Source of the DNA: Pinus tabuliformis
Lineage: Eukaryota > Streptophyta > Pinopsida > Pinales > Pinaceae
Assembly: GCA_031772625.1 (NCBI GenBank)
Contig: CM062810.1
Coordinates: forward strand, 454,403,731 to 454,467,730
DNA length: 64,000 bases
Direction: 5' to 3'
Position 1 is the stretch's first letter. Each line of letters starts with the position of its first letter. Positions 1 through 10,452 of the stretch are shown here, piece by piece. The translations under genes and the position numbers were made by a program. The notes beneath the pieces are model-generated. The model saw nothing but the letters and a program-made list of their open reading frames with translations, was not told the DNA's origin and made no database searches.

Positions 1-910
1 AAGTGTTTCTAGATCACCAGGTGTTACGTTCTACCATTATTTATAGGTGTAGTCTAATTTATAGATGAAATAGCATTTTTCACTGGAATTCACCAAAATT
101 CTGCGAATACAATTTTAAGATATTTTATTGTTTAAAATACATTTTTGAATGCATAAATGGATTCAAAACCCTCGAAAACCCCTAGAGCACTCAAATTATG
201 CATAATAAACAATTTAAACTAGAGTTTTTAAAAATATCTATTGGATTTTGATTAGAATTAACTAGAAAAATGGTGATACTACACCTTTTTTATGTTTTCC
301 TCAACACTTACGTACGACTAAACCTAAATTTGTACACCTACTAGTGGTTACTACTCAACAAAATTTATGTAAGTCATTGGGGTTAAGCAAACAACTAATT
401 TATCAATTTCACATCTTAATTCATTAGTTGTTAGATAAGAAAGACTATCTGATTCTATTTGTCTATTGACCACTATTAATTTCACATTCACAAATGTAAA
501 TTATAATTGTTTATGCACTTTTATTCAAATAAGAGTCTCTAGATTTAATGGCCCGCTAAGAACACTTATTATTTATTATTTCTTTTAGTAACTATTTAAT
601 TTATATTATTATTCCAACAACAACAACAAGAATAATCATAATAATAATAATAATATCAACTACTCAATAAATAAGTAATATGAAAACATATAATTTTGTA
701 GCTACAAAGAAATAATGTATATAAGGTGGACAATAGAAAAACATATTGGTCAAGTAGATTATATGTTGTTCGATTCACTTGATCAATAATTCCATCATGC
801 TTCATACTTAGCAGACTAAAAGAGGAGGAAATGAGCATGAACGTAAGTGCTAACCTTGGGTCAACTTATATATTTCTCGACAGACCCTCTCTTTCGTGCT
901 GTCGTAGTCA

Positions 911-940
911 CCGGTGAAGGAAGGAGTTATCCTTCACCGG
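911..940. repeat. Perfect 11-bp palindrome arms with 8-nt spacer
   Basis: The arm CCGGTGAAGGA at 911-921 is exactly complementary to TCCTTCACCGG at 930-940, leaving an 8-nt spacer. It is GC-richer than its surroundings and lies at the edge of an AT-rich zone full of inverted repeats, so it could be part of a foldback or MITE-type element. A hairpin is plausible, but no function is shown. Confidence 0.75.
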
Positions 941-961
941 TACACAATGGCTAATTAGTTA

Positions 962-1420
962 CTAAAACAACGACTAAAATTTGTATATAAATGACTATTT
1001 TTCAGTTAGTGACTAGTAGTAGCTAATTTATAGTATCTTATAACACATCAAACTTTTAGTCATTTTTAGCTTATTCATTAATTGATTGTCTCAATTTTAT
1101 CATCTAGTAATATATTTAGTGGTAAATTTGGTCATTAATTTAGTTATTGATTTAGTCATTAATTTCCACAACTAATGACCAAATATACAACAAAATATAT
1201 TACTATATGATCATCTGAGAAAGCCAATTAATGACCAAAATGTTGGTCATGCTATAAGATACTGTAAATTAGCTACCAATAGTCAAATATATGCAAATTT
1301 TAGTCGTCTTTTCAAACCAATTAATGACCGAAGAAATATAACTAAATTTTTGTTATGTTATAAGATATTGTAGATTAGCTACTAATAGTCATATATATGC
1401 AAAATTTAGTTGTCATTCGT
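962..1420. repeat. Foldback (MITE-like) inverted repeats
   Basis: The segment at about 965-1050 contains a GTAGCTAATTTATAGTATC-like block followed by TTATAAC. Its reverse complement recurs, diverged, at about 1250-1310 and again at about 1350-1415 (TTATAAGATA followed by AATTAGCTAC). Numerous TAGTCATT/AATGACTA words fill the spacer. This is the architecture of a decayed non-autonomous DNA transposon or MITE. I could not fix terminal repeats or a target duplication, so the family is unknown. Confidence 0.45.
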
Positions 1421-1480
1421 AATGAAAAATTAATCATTTGCAGTAGTAATTTATATTTTTTTGGTAGTTTCATATTTGTT

Positions 1481-1660
1481 ATATAAACGACTAATTTAAT
1501 AGTTTATATTCATTTCATTTACTTTCATTAATAATAATTATAAACGACTAATTTAGTCGTATATTCATTTTATTTGTGTTCATCATTAATCAATATAAAC
1601 TATTAATTTAGTAGTTTTAGATTCGTTTTGTGTGTTCATTTTTAATCAACATAGGTTAAT
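1481..1660. repeat. Diverged tandem repeat, about 60 bp, three units
   Basis: Units begin ATAAACGACTAATTTA near 1481, near 1540 and, more diverged, near 1594. Each continues with an ATTCATTTT and CATTAAT block. The period is about 60 bp. The repeat is AT-rich and non-coding. Confidence 0.5.
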
Positions 1661-2820
1661 TAGTATGATTTTGTGACTAAATTTAAAAAACATCATACAA
1701 TGTGATTTTGTTCATCTAATATGAAAATTCAAAATTACATATGTTAGTTAAAATACTAAACAATATCAAGTACAACTATAAATAATTTCAATCACAAAAA
1801 TTATATTATATGAAATGTCGAGTATTACAATATGAGTTTCCAACTTAACATTGGTTGGACTATAATTTACACATGAAATGTTGTTTCATCACTATAAAAC
1901 ATTATCATTGTGTTGTCAAGTCATTGCAAGTGAGTTCACCAACTACGAAGACTTGAACATCAGTCTCTATATGTGTGTCTTATGCGAGATATTGGCTTTA
2001 AGGGTACCACTAGATCGGTTCTCTTCTCTCTATTTTTGCATTTGTCGCTCGAGTGTTAGTGTTCTCCTCTTTCTTCAAATCCTGTTGCTTACCATCAATA
2101 CTGAGTTCTTTTTTCTGAAAACAAAAGAACCTAGAATGCAGAGTGTAAGACATGAAAGACGATGAACACTAGAATATAAATGAAACTAGACTATAAAGGA
2201 TTTATATTATATATACCTCAACATCAACAATGTTAAAGCCATTATTCCCCATAAGAGCAAGAAACTCGAACAAGTTTTCTTCAATTGAGTGATAGTGACC
2301 ACTATGTGGCTAGATGACCTGTAAAAACAAATTAAAGTCACCATAGAAAAGAACACCTTAGTAACTTAGTATTCAACCTTCAGGGAAAGCTTAGACACAA
2401 TCATGCTATCTAAGTTACATGCTAAAAAGCTCAAGTTTTAAATAACTTGTTAAAACAAATAATCTAAGGTGTGATGTCTAATCCTTGTCATTTTATTCAC
2501 AACAACAATTTGTTGTCTAATGCATGAACTTGGTGTAAGTATATAAATAACATGTTTTGAAAAAACAACATGAAAGTAAACTTTTATAATAATCATGAAA
2601 ATCTTTCAATACAAAATAGTTAAAAGGATTTCAATCAATATCTTGTAATGTTACTTTCATCTTCAAGCTTTGGTTGTTGTTTAAAGAGACATAATACCAA
2701 GTACTTTCAATTTTATAGTTAAAACACATAGAAAAATTGAAATAAATGTTCAAAATACAATCAAACAATAAAGAGAAGATATCATAGAATGGACATTGCG
2801 ATTATAAAAAAATTGTTTAC

Positions 2821-4298
2821 CTCTCCATCGATATCTTATCACACATTCCTAAAACATTTTATTTCCCAAAATAATCATGAGGTGAAACAATCACAACATT
2901 AAAAACCATAGGAATACTTACTAGAAACATTTCCAAAGTCAATGGCTGATGTGCCTAAAGGATCTCCAAAAACAAATGAATCATATCTAAGACATGATCT
3001 CTATATTGTCTCACCATCCTTTTTCCAATAAAATTTCATCTAACCTACCCACATCAGAGTCAAGTAACAATCAAATGAAGGAATTGACATTTCTTTTTAT
3101 CTTTTATATGTATAAACTTCGAATATAATTTGTTTTGATAACATATTAATTTGTGTTTAAAGCCTTCCTTCCTTGAGAATGTATAAATCAAGTAGAACAT
3201 CAGAAAAATTGACCTCAATGAGGTCCTCTAAAAATTTCTACAATATCAATATTTGTCTTGTTGTGATATCTTGGATAGAAAAAAGAACATATCTGCAAAT
3301 GAAAAAGCCATATATTACTTATGTTCAGACTATGTAAATGGTGTATTTTTAGGTAACTGTTTAAGATGCTCCTCTACCGTTACCAAATCAGATTGTAGCT
3401 TGGTTAAACTCTTTATCCTTTCATTCAACATCAATTTCTACAAGATAAATATCACACATTATTCTATTCCATTTCTCAACATTCTAGATATGGTAAATTG
3501 AAAGTCACATAAAAGAAAGAGAAAACCATTTTCTAACTAAAACAAATAAACAAAAATGCCTCTAACAAAACTTCACACCTCAAAAATTACTCTGCCACGT
3601 GCTCAGACTAAAGGTGATATTCTTTGAATCCTATTTAGGACATATTTAATGGGATATTCATATTTTTACCATGATTTCAATTTGGTGCTAAAAGAAATAT
3701 ATAAATATAGGTTATTATCAGTGAACTTCAAGTATAATCCAAAAAAATAATGTCATTATAATAAGGTATGGAGAGAGAAACATCTTCATAACTACAATTC
3801 TCTATTTTAGTTTGGGTTGAGTTGGTATTGGAATATATATTTTTTTCTGTAAAGAAGTGAAATAGAAAGATGATAACAAAATAACCCTCTTAATGTTTAA
3901 TTAAATCATATTATATATCACTAAAACAGCGAGGCAACCTTCTATGCTATTTGATAGAGATTTATTGGCATAGAATAATAATGAATTAACTATCAAATAC
4001 AGTTATGCAATATATCAACCAAGGAAAGAAAAATGACATGGCTTTGGTATTTGTGTGCTCGAAGGAAATCCAACAATGGTTGTGTTATTTCTTTATCATG
4101 AAATAGTATTGAAGACAAATGTTGGTTCAAAAATTGAACTCTGTTACCAATACGAGATGGGCGTGTTAGGTAAGGAAAGGATGAATTGAAGGGCTCAAGA
4201 TATAGCTCCAATAGATAGTTATCCTTGTCAGTACAAAATACAAAGTTGTCATCATTTGCTTGTCTAGGTAAAGAGAAAGTGAGTTTGTATTTGTGCAC
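2821..4298 (-). pseudogene. Sucrose synthase pseudogene, three exons of the N-terminal half
   Basis: Sucrose synthase is a cytosolic GT-B glycosyltransferase that interconverts sucrose plus UDP with UDP-glucose plus fructose. Three blocks in the right order on the minus strand match the plant family as I know it. The block at 4298 down to 4010 reads NDDNFVF, then LEPFNSSFP, FLNQHLSS and LLDFLRAHKYQSH. The block at 3431 down to about 3318 reads MLNERIKSLTKLQSDL, then EEHLKQLPKNTPFT and a stop. The block at about 3050 down to 2821 reads LDMIHLFLEIL, a stop, [24 protein letters not shown] and NVLG. The blocks are separated by intron-like AT-rich DNA of roughly 580 and 270 bp, so this is a decayed genomic copy or fragment, not a processed one. 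Stops, frameshifts and the absence of the first exons and of the catalytic domain make it a pseudogene. Matches were judged by eye from memory of the family. Confidence 0.75.
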
Positions 4299-6815
4299 TT
4301 GTGATAGTATATGAAAAAAAGAGCACTAGTGGAAATCAAAGTGTGTTGGTCCATCATTCAACCTAACAGAAAACATATATATTTAGTTGTCGAATACAGT
4401 GGAAATCATATGTAAAACCCACTCAACTTGATCTTTACATGACATAGTCATAATGATCTAGTACAATAGAAGCATGCTAACTCATAAACAAGAGATGATA
4501 AAAAAGAATAATGGAACATTATCTCTTGCCACATAATTGGCATGAATACAATTTCCACATAATTCATCCAAAAACTGAGAAGAACTTATGGAAAAAGAAC
4601 ATATCGTTAGTGTTTTATACCCTCTTTAACACATGTAGCCTAGGTAAGTAGAGGAGGCCAAATGTAGCAAGATTCCAATTGTGTGGGATATAAAAATAGA
4701 AATGTGGAAAAACACACCCGCCAATTCACGAAATCTCACTCTAAATAATAGAACATGTTGAGGAGAGTAATGATGAAAATAGATCATGTATTAAGGTAAA
4801 GCCCCTTATTGGTCATCAATTGGCAAAGCAGCTTGTAATTTTTACTCATAAAAAATTATCATAATTAGTGTAATGACTGTGTGGATCTTTTTGTGATTTT
4901 TTTTACATTTATATTATGGAATCCATGCAGGAGAGAGTGATGGAAGCTATCTAGGTTTTCTCAAACTGGTTTCTCCTTTCATATGCTTATGTGAATGGAT
5001 GGAGAGCTACCTTTCTTCACTTTGGAAATTCAGGTTTCCCTCCATTTCATTCGATTTGTGGAGATTCCCCACCATTGAAGGACCTTGATAGTTCTAAATC
5101 CAATCTTACAGACATAACAGATGGATCTGGTTCAAATCAAGATGTTTCTATGGTGATTGGAAAGGGAGCAACAACTTGATAATTGTTTATTATTCCTCTT
5201 GTGAAGCTTGAAAGATAGTGTAGGAAAAATGGTTTATCTATTTGTGGTGGTATGGAGGTAATGCTTTTTCTATTGCTTAGCTTAGAAGAAGAAGAGAAGC
5301 ATAAGAACCAAGATCAAGACGAGGATTTCAGGTATGGGTATAACTTTGCAATTGGAGGGAAGCATGCAAAGGAAACTGATGCTTATATACAATTGGGATG
5401 GGGGGGGGGGGGGAGGTGGAGCACGGGTGAGGAAAGAAAATCCATAATTTATGATGATAAGGACTACATATGATTATCATCATCTAGGAATTTTTTTCAA
5501 AAAGAATCATCTTTACGGTCACGGGTTGAGGAACGTGAATCAGTGGATGCCTCTTGTAGTGGAACTTTACTAAAAAAATTTGTGTCATGATGGTAGTGTC
5601 ATGTGATGTGCCCCCAGATGTTCAAAATATTATAGGAAATGTTAAGGAAAATTTCTTTCTCTACTCCTTAGCTCATATTTTGCCCCATCAGCATTTTGAT
5701 AGAGTAATTATCAAGATCATAGAATGATATTTTATTTAGTGAAGGAGTCCAAGGGCTAGCAATTTAAGGATATGATCAATTTTTTTTTAAATGGATAGTC
5801 TCGTTTGACTTGCAAGGACATGGGTGTCAAACTTGCTACTGAGCCAATTTTGTTCACATGTCAAAATTTTGAGTATGACTTGGGGTTGAGTTTGAATGAG
5901 AGGACTTTTCTTAATACTATTTAGTCAAGGAAAAGAGAAAAATTCAAGTCCATTTGAATTATGATTCATGAAGCATAGTAACATAGTTTATGAGCTTAAT
6001 AGGGCTCATCCCTGTCATGATGTGTTACATTTGAATGGAATGAATGCATGAATTTCAAAAGGTTGAGATATGATATAAATCTTTGGAAATTTTGACCAAA
6101 TAAATAACGGAAACCTCGCACTTGAGATATGATATAAATCTTGGGAAATTTTAGCCAAATACATAACCTAAACCTTAAACCTAGTAGTGTGAAATCCATT
6201 GTTTGAAGCGTGGTTACTGAAGAAAAATTTCTTAAATACTTTTAAAAATTAACATACAAATAATTTATAAAAGCATGGAATTCCATTGTCAATCAAGCGA
6301 TAACCAACAATGACAATCCAAAATCGACAAGCCATAATGGGCAAATGTTCAAAACTCATTGGGAACATCCTAATCATACAAACTGCTCATCTAAAGCAAC
6401 CGAAGATGTTACCTTGCTTGGGAATCATGGAATGTTAATGATATAAATCACAACAATATAAATAATTAAAACTAACTATTAGAACCAACACAAACAACGA
6501 ATGGTAAAAAAAATGAAAATGGGGAAAAATGTCACATACCAACTCCATGAGACTGCCATCCACTTCCATACTCGATGTTACCGAAGACTAAGTAGGTCAT
6601 TCCACTGGTGTCCACATCCTCGTATCCACAATAGAATTCATCCTTGTATCCACAAACAACCTACATTAGGCATACCCTTCTATAAAGAAAGAAAAAAAAA
6701 ATGAAGCCCGAAAGCCTTTTTACTAGTCAATGTTTTAAATATTTTGAAGCGTGTATTTAAAAATAAGATTCTCATACCAATATCATTGCTTTATTTGAAA
6801 CTCTATTCAAATACA
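4299..6815. other. Intergenic region without a recognisable gene
   Basis: No domain could be recognised. A G14 homopolymer lies at 5400-5413. A 62-codon plus-strand open frame at 4991-5179 and a 73-codon frame at 5252-5473 look mildly coding-like in composition but match nothing I know. The second runs through the G tract. The upstream exons of the sucrose synthase pseudogene would be expected here on the minus strand, but I could not find them. Confidence 0.5.
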
Positions 6816-7745
6816 TCACTTCCTAAAAAACTTTACATATTGTGGATTGTCATAATTCAAGTCATCAATTAAAAAAAGTTTTATCATCTCTAGAGTGGGG
6901 GTGCTCTGAAGAAAGAAACCTAAGACACTGATTTCCCTATCATGAAATTCAGTTATGTCTACATAGACCTGTATATACGGAGATGAAAGAGTGGGGATCT
7001 GAGATTTCGAAGTATGGGATATTTTGAAAGTTCTTTCATTGGATTTCAAAGCCAGAATAATCAACTCTGCACTCGTTTACAAGGTAAAAGACATAACTAT
7101 TCATTATGAACATCATGGAAAAAACCATGGAAGAATTTTATGGTCTTTTCACATCTTGTAGTAGGTTAGCTTTTCTAATTTAGGTAGTGTAGATTTTCAG
7201 TAAGGAATAGATATGAAACAAAGTCATTACTTGGTTTTGTTTCATATCTATTGGATATACTAAATCTGCAAATAGGACATAATAATGAACCGAAACATAA
7301 TAGTAAACCTAAGCTACATCAATATATGCTTTGTATAATTTATTTTTTATGCAATACTTGAAAACTTAGTATAAAATGAAAACATTATTAAACATTGAAA
7401 CATGTTGTTCATTGCACATGTAAAAGAAAAGTAGCAATTATGTTTCTACGAAGATAAAGTTATCACCCATGAATAGACATTGGAGATTAGGAAGCCTCTT
7501 GAACAACAAATTGAAAAGACACATATTTCTTTAAGCAAGCACACAACACATATGACCAGCTCCTTTAATGATTTGAAGTTGCCCATCATCTCAATCAATA
7601 TGTCCACAAAGAAATTGTATGCATTATCGAGATATGCGTCCATTTCCGGTACGGTAAAATTACTTCCACCTTGCATATTGAGTCTCAAGATAGAGCATAA
7701 AATCTCTTGAAACAATATCCCATTCACTCTCAAATATTTTATCAT
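6816..7745 (-). pseudogene. FBD/F-box LRR-type protein fragment, two pieces
   Basis: The minus-strand piece at 7745-7446 reads NFTVPEMDAYLDNAYNFF followed by MMGNFKSLKELVI. This resembles the leucine-rich part of plant F-box proteins, which act as substrate receptors of SCF ubiquitin ligases. The piece at 7064-6816 reads YIQVYVDITEFHDREIS, then LGFFLQSTPTLEMIKLFLI. This has the pattern of the FBD domain: a hydrophobic strand, a (D/T)-x-F-H/G turn, then a leucine-rich helix ending in x-LExM. About 380 bp of non-coding DNA, perhaps an intron, lies between them. No F-box motif or start is visible. The frame is broken after the first piece. The identification rests on motif pattern only; another LRR protein is possible. 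Confidence 0.45.
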
Positions 7746-7999
7746 CTATACCCCTGCATACACATACAAGACAACATGCATTTACAGTGCTTTATATTTT
7801 ATCCACATACAACCTACTTTTACACTCGTTTCATTGTAAGGCATTGAAAGTAATAGTAAAAGCCAGACTTACATGGTTGTAGCCTGAAGCAATGTGATTG
7901 AAGAGGTTTTTTCCATATCTAGCGATTATTTGATGAAAATTCAGTGATTCCTCTACTATGGACCACAAATGTTGGGAGTGCACAAAGGTTGAATACTGA
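7746..7999. other. Short intergenic spacer
   Basis: AT-rich sequence between the FBD-like fragment and the NOMO remnant. A minus-strand frame just above (LNFHQIIARYGKNLFNHI, near 7880-7940) looks coding-like but was not recognised. Confidence 0.4.
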
Positions 8000-8226
8000 C
8001 GATCAAATATTCTTTATGGTTTGGCTATTCGAGATGGGCTTCTGATCAAATTGGATGAGCATACAACTAAGCTTCAAAAGGGGTCCTATTCAAGTGATTG
8101 TAAATGATATCCCTTGGAAGCTTCAACATAGTACTCAGTATCATCATACAAAGGACCACCCAAAAACAGACTATCCAATCTTGTCAAAGTTTGAAGAACC
8201 AACTCACCCTTTTTCAGAAGACCATT
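8000..8226 (-). pseudogene. Nodal modulator (NOMO) pseudogene, 3' part, cut by the Copia insertion
   Basis: NOMO proteins are large ER membrane proteins built from carbohydrate-binding-like (carboxypeptidase-regulatory-like) beta-sandwich repeats. In animals NOMO is part of the multipass-translocon BOS complex. Reading the minus strand from 8226 gives GLLKKGEL, LFLGGPLYDDTEYYVEASKG and YHLQSL. These match the plant NOMO family right after the block that ends at 15353 on the other side of the Copia element. Stops and frameshifts follow (about 8110 and below), and the last domains and the membrane anchor are not recognisable. The Copia target duplication CCATT (8222-8226 and 15348-15352) marks the interruption. 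Confidence 0.7.
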
Positions 8227-8464
8227 TGTTAAAATTGGCAACCAGGGAAAAACTTCATGTGGGTCATCTTATTCGTGGCTGATAATATTTTTATTAGATT
8301 CCTCTCATCGAGAGGTGTAGGATTGATATAAATATCATCCGATTCCGATAAGTATTCATGGAGATATGAATTTATTTTGATTATGGAATTATTATCAAGC
8401 CGACCTACAACTCATGTAGGCTCAGAAGCCCAACAGTCACATCTATTCACCCACCAACGTTGTG

Positions 8465-8472
8465 TATAAATA
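8465..8472 (+). promoter_or_regulatory. TATA box of the Copia-1 5' LTR
   Basis: TATAAATA lies about 240 bp into the LTR and is followed by a pyrimidine-rich (CTCTCT) leader. The same octamer is kept in the other LTR at 14348-14355. It is the likely RNA polymerase II promoter that starts the genomic transcript. Confidence 0.6.
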
Positions 8473-8589
8473 TAAGAGGAATTTTCCTCATTTGGACTCA
8501 CTCATCTCATCACATCTCTCTCTCTCTACTGCGCAGATATGAGTCTCTTCTCTTTTGCGCTGAAATGGGTCTCTCTCTCTCACACATGT

Positions 8590-9156
8590 GAAGCCGGAAG
8601 CTGTTGAATTTGAAGCTGCAACTACAGAAGTAAAGATTGACTTGCGTGGCCTATAATATCTCCTCATTTGAACTATGTTGTAGGTTCACCTGAACCTCCT
8701 TTGAAAGCCGCAACTTTTGGTGGTGGAATGAAGTCAATCCGACGAACGGTTTGCAAGATATCGACTGCCCTAGTTTGAAGCCGGAAACTGCTGAAACTAA
8801 AGCTGCAACTGCAGAAGTAAAGATTGAATTGCGTGGCCTATAAGATCTCCTCATCTGAACTTCACTGTAGGTTCATCTGAACCTCCTTTTAAAGTCACAA
8901 CTTTTGGTGGTGGAATGAAGTCAATCCGACGAACGGTTTGCAAGATATCAACTGCCCTAGTTTGAAGCCAGAAACTGCTGAAACTGAAGCTGCAACTGCA
9001 GAAGTAAAGATTGACTTGCGTGGCCTAGAAGATCTCCTCATCTGAACTGAGCTGTGGGTTCATCTGAACCTCCTTTGGAAGCTGAAACGTTTGGTGGTGG
9101 AATGAAGTCAATTCGACTGTCGGTTTGTGAGATATGGTCTGCCCTAGTTTGATAAT
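8590..9156 (+). repeat. 187-bp tandem repeat inside the LTR, three units
   Basis: Units start with GAAGCCGGAA-like sequence at 8590, 8777 and 8964, an exact spacing of 187 bp. Each contains a GCTGCAACTGCAGAAGTAAA block, a GATCTCCTCATCTGAAC block and TTTGGTGGTGGAATGAAGTC. A partial fourth start is at 9157. The 3' LTR carries the same array at 14471, 14658 and 14845, again spaced 187 bp. The array lies downstream of the TATA box, so it would be transcribed in the R/U5 leader. Confidence 0.9.
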
Positions 9157-9466
9157 GAAGCCGCTAATGCTGATGCTACTGATCTAGGGTTTGCTACTGC
9201 TGATATGAATCAGATTTATTGTACTATTTCTCTCTGCTGAATTATTGAAGATAAAAGAAGATTTGATCAAAGGGTTTCCCCACACATTGTGGGGTTTGTC
9301 CCTGGCTAGCCGCCACATCTTGTGTCTCTTGTCTTGGCTTGTTTTCTATCGATCATTTAATGTTCTATCTGCACTTTACTTTATGTACATGTGATTGCTA
9401 ATTGGTGGAATATAATAAGAAACAAAAGTAAATTGTTATAAGCATAGAACATACCATAAATTAACA

Positions 9467-9478
9467 TGGTATCATAGC
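9467..9478 (+). other. Primer-binding site (initiator Met tRNA) of Copia-1
   Basis: TGGTATCATAGC directly follows the LTR end and matches the plant copia consensus TGGTATCAGAGC with one mismatch. This is where the tRNA primes minus-strand DNA synthesis. Confidence 0.9.
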
Positions 9479-9555
9479 TGAGGTGAAGACAAAGCCCGAG
9501 CAAGAGCAAGAGCAATCATCGAAGAGAAGATTGGCAAGGCTATCCTAAAAGAACT

Positions 9556-10452
9556 ATGGGGTCCTCAACACTCTTTCCTGCCGAAGACAAGCTCCGTGAG
9601 AAAGCTGACTATCACGGATGGAAGATGTCTATCGATCTAACCCTTGAAGATCAAGGAGTGCTGGACCATGTAAGAGGCAATATTGTTGAGCCTTCATCAA
9701 ATGCATCTGCTGCTGCCTGGAACAAATGGAAAAATGGAGAAGTCAAAACAAAGAAAATCATCTGGGACTCTATCGACAAGCGCTTGGTGGCCTACATCTC
9801 TGATCTAGACACCTCCAAGGAAATCTATGACAGACTGGTGAGTTTATTTAAAGTCAATGATGCAAATCAAGTTTTGTTTCTTAGAAATAAGTTGAGGGAA
9901 ATCAAGAAGGGTAAAGATGAAAGTATGCAAGCATACTTCTTAAGAATCACCGAGATCAAGAACGATCTCCTATCTATTGGGCAAACCATTACTGACAGAG
10001 AAATGACACTCACAACTCTCAGAGGATTACCATCTGAATGGTATGTGTTCAGGACTACTCTTCTGAACAATAATGTAATTCCTAGTTTCGAGGAATTAAT
10101 GGCTAGATGCATTCAAGAAGAAACAAGGGAAGAAGTGCAAGAAATGCCCATGCCTAAAGGTCCTCCTGTTGCTTTTTCTTCTCATGCTAAGAAAAGAAAT
10201 AATTCTGGGTCTAAATTGAAAAGAAAGGTTGGATTTAAAGGTGGAAGAAAAGGACGATGTTTCATTTGCTATAAAGCAGGTCACTATGCAAGGGAATGCC
10301 CTGATAGAAAGGACTCTCACCGTGACGATGATCGAAATCACTCTAATGGCAATCAAAGGAATGACAAATTCAATAGCAAAGGTAAGAGGAGAGCTGGGAA
10401 TCAAGGAAGAGGACAAGCATTCAAGAAGGCTAGAAATTCCAGGATGTATTAA
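9556..10452 (+). CDS. gag: Copia gag (nucleocapsid) protein, 298 aa
   Basis: Gag forms the virus-like particle that packages element RNA. The open frame begins MGSSTLFPAEDKL about 90 nt after the primer site and contains the copia gag pattern (YHGWKMSIDLTLED, then LWDSI-like IIWDSIDKRL, IYDRLVSLF and LRGLPSEW). A single zinc knuckle CFICYKAGHYAREC (C-X2-C-X4-H-X4-C) lies near residues 235-248, followed by a basic, Arg/Lys-rich tail. It is the only unbroken ORF of this element. It ends at TAA 10450-10452 just as the frame crosses the deletion that removed the protease, so the last few residues may be a deletion product. Confidence 0.85.
   Translation: MGSSTLFPAEDKLREKADYHGWKMSIDLTLEDQGVLDHVRGNIVEPSSNASAAAWNKWKNGEVKTKKIIWDSIDKRLVAYISDLDTSKEIYDRLVSLFKVNDANQVLFLRNKLREIKKGKDESMQAYFLRITEIKNDLLSIGQTITDREMTLTTLRGLPSEWYVFRTTLLNNNVIPSFEELMARCIQEETREEVQEMPMPKGPPVAFSSHAKKRNNSGSKLKRKVGFKGGRKGRCFICYKAGHYARECPDRKDSHRDDDRNHSNGNQRNDKFNSKGKRRAGNQGRGQAFKKARNSRMY

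Larger units (their letters stand above)
1..2820. other. AT-rich intergenic stretch without a recognisable gene
   Basis: No convincing coding sequence is seen on either strand. The short open frames here (for example 1878-2165) have no recognisable domain and look like chance. The stretch holds the palindrome, inverted repeats and short tandem repeat listed separately. The part around 2160-2340 has no feature I can name. A further sucrose synthase exon would be expected below 2821 on the minus strand, but I could not recognise one. Confidence 0.6.
8227..9466 (+). repeat. 5' LTR of Copia-1
   Basis: It is 1240 bp long, begins TGTTAAAATTGG and ends TTAACA. It pairs with 14110-15347. It contains a TATA box (8465-8472), a CT-rich block just after it, and a three-unit 187-bp tandem repeat. 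The 5' boundary is fixed by the target duplication and the 3' boundary by the adjacent primer-binding site. Confidence 0.95.

Noticed and set aside
4323..4336. CACTAGTGGAAATC as the start of a CACTA transposon
   Set aside because: No matching opposite end or sub-terminal repeats were found, and the word lies next to the sucrose synthase exon.
4991..5473. Two plus-strand frames as host gene exons
   Set aside because: No family could be recognised. One runs through a G14 tract, and there is no supporting splice pattern.
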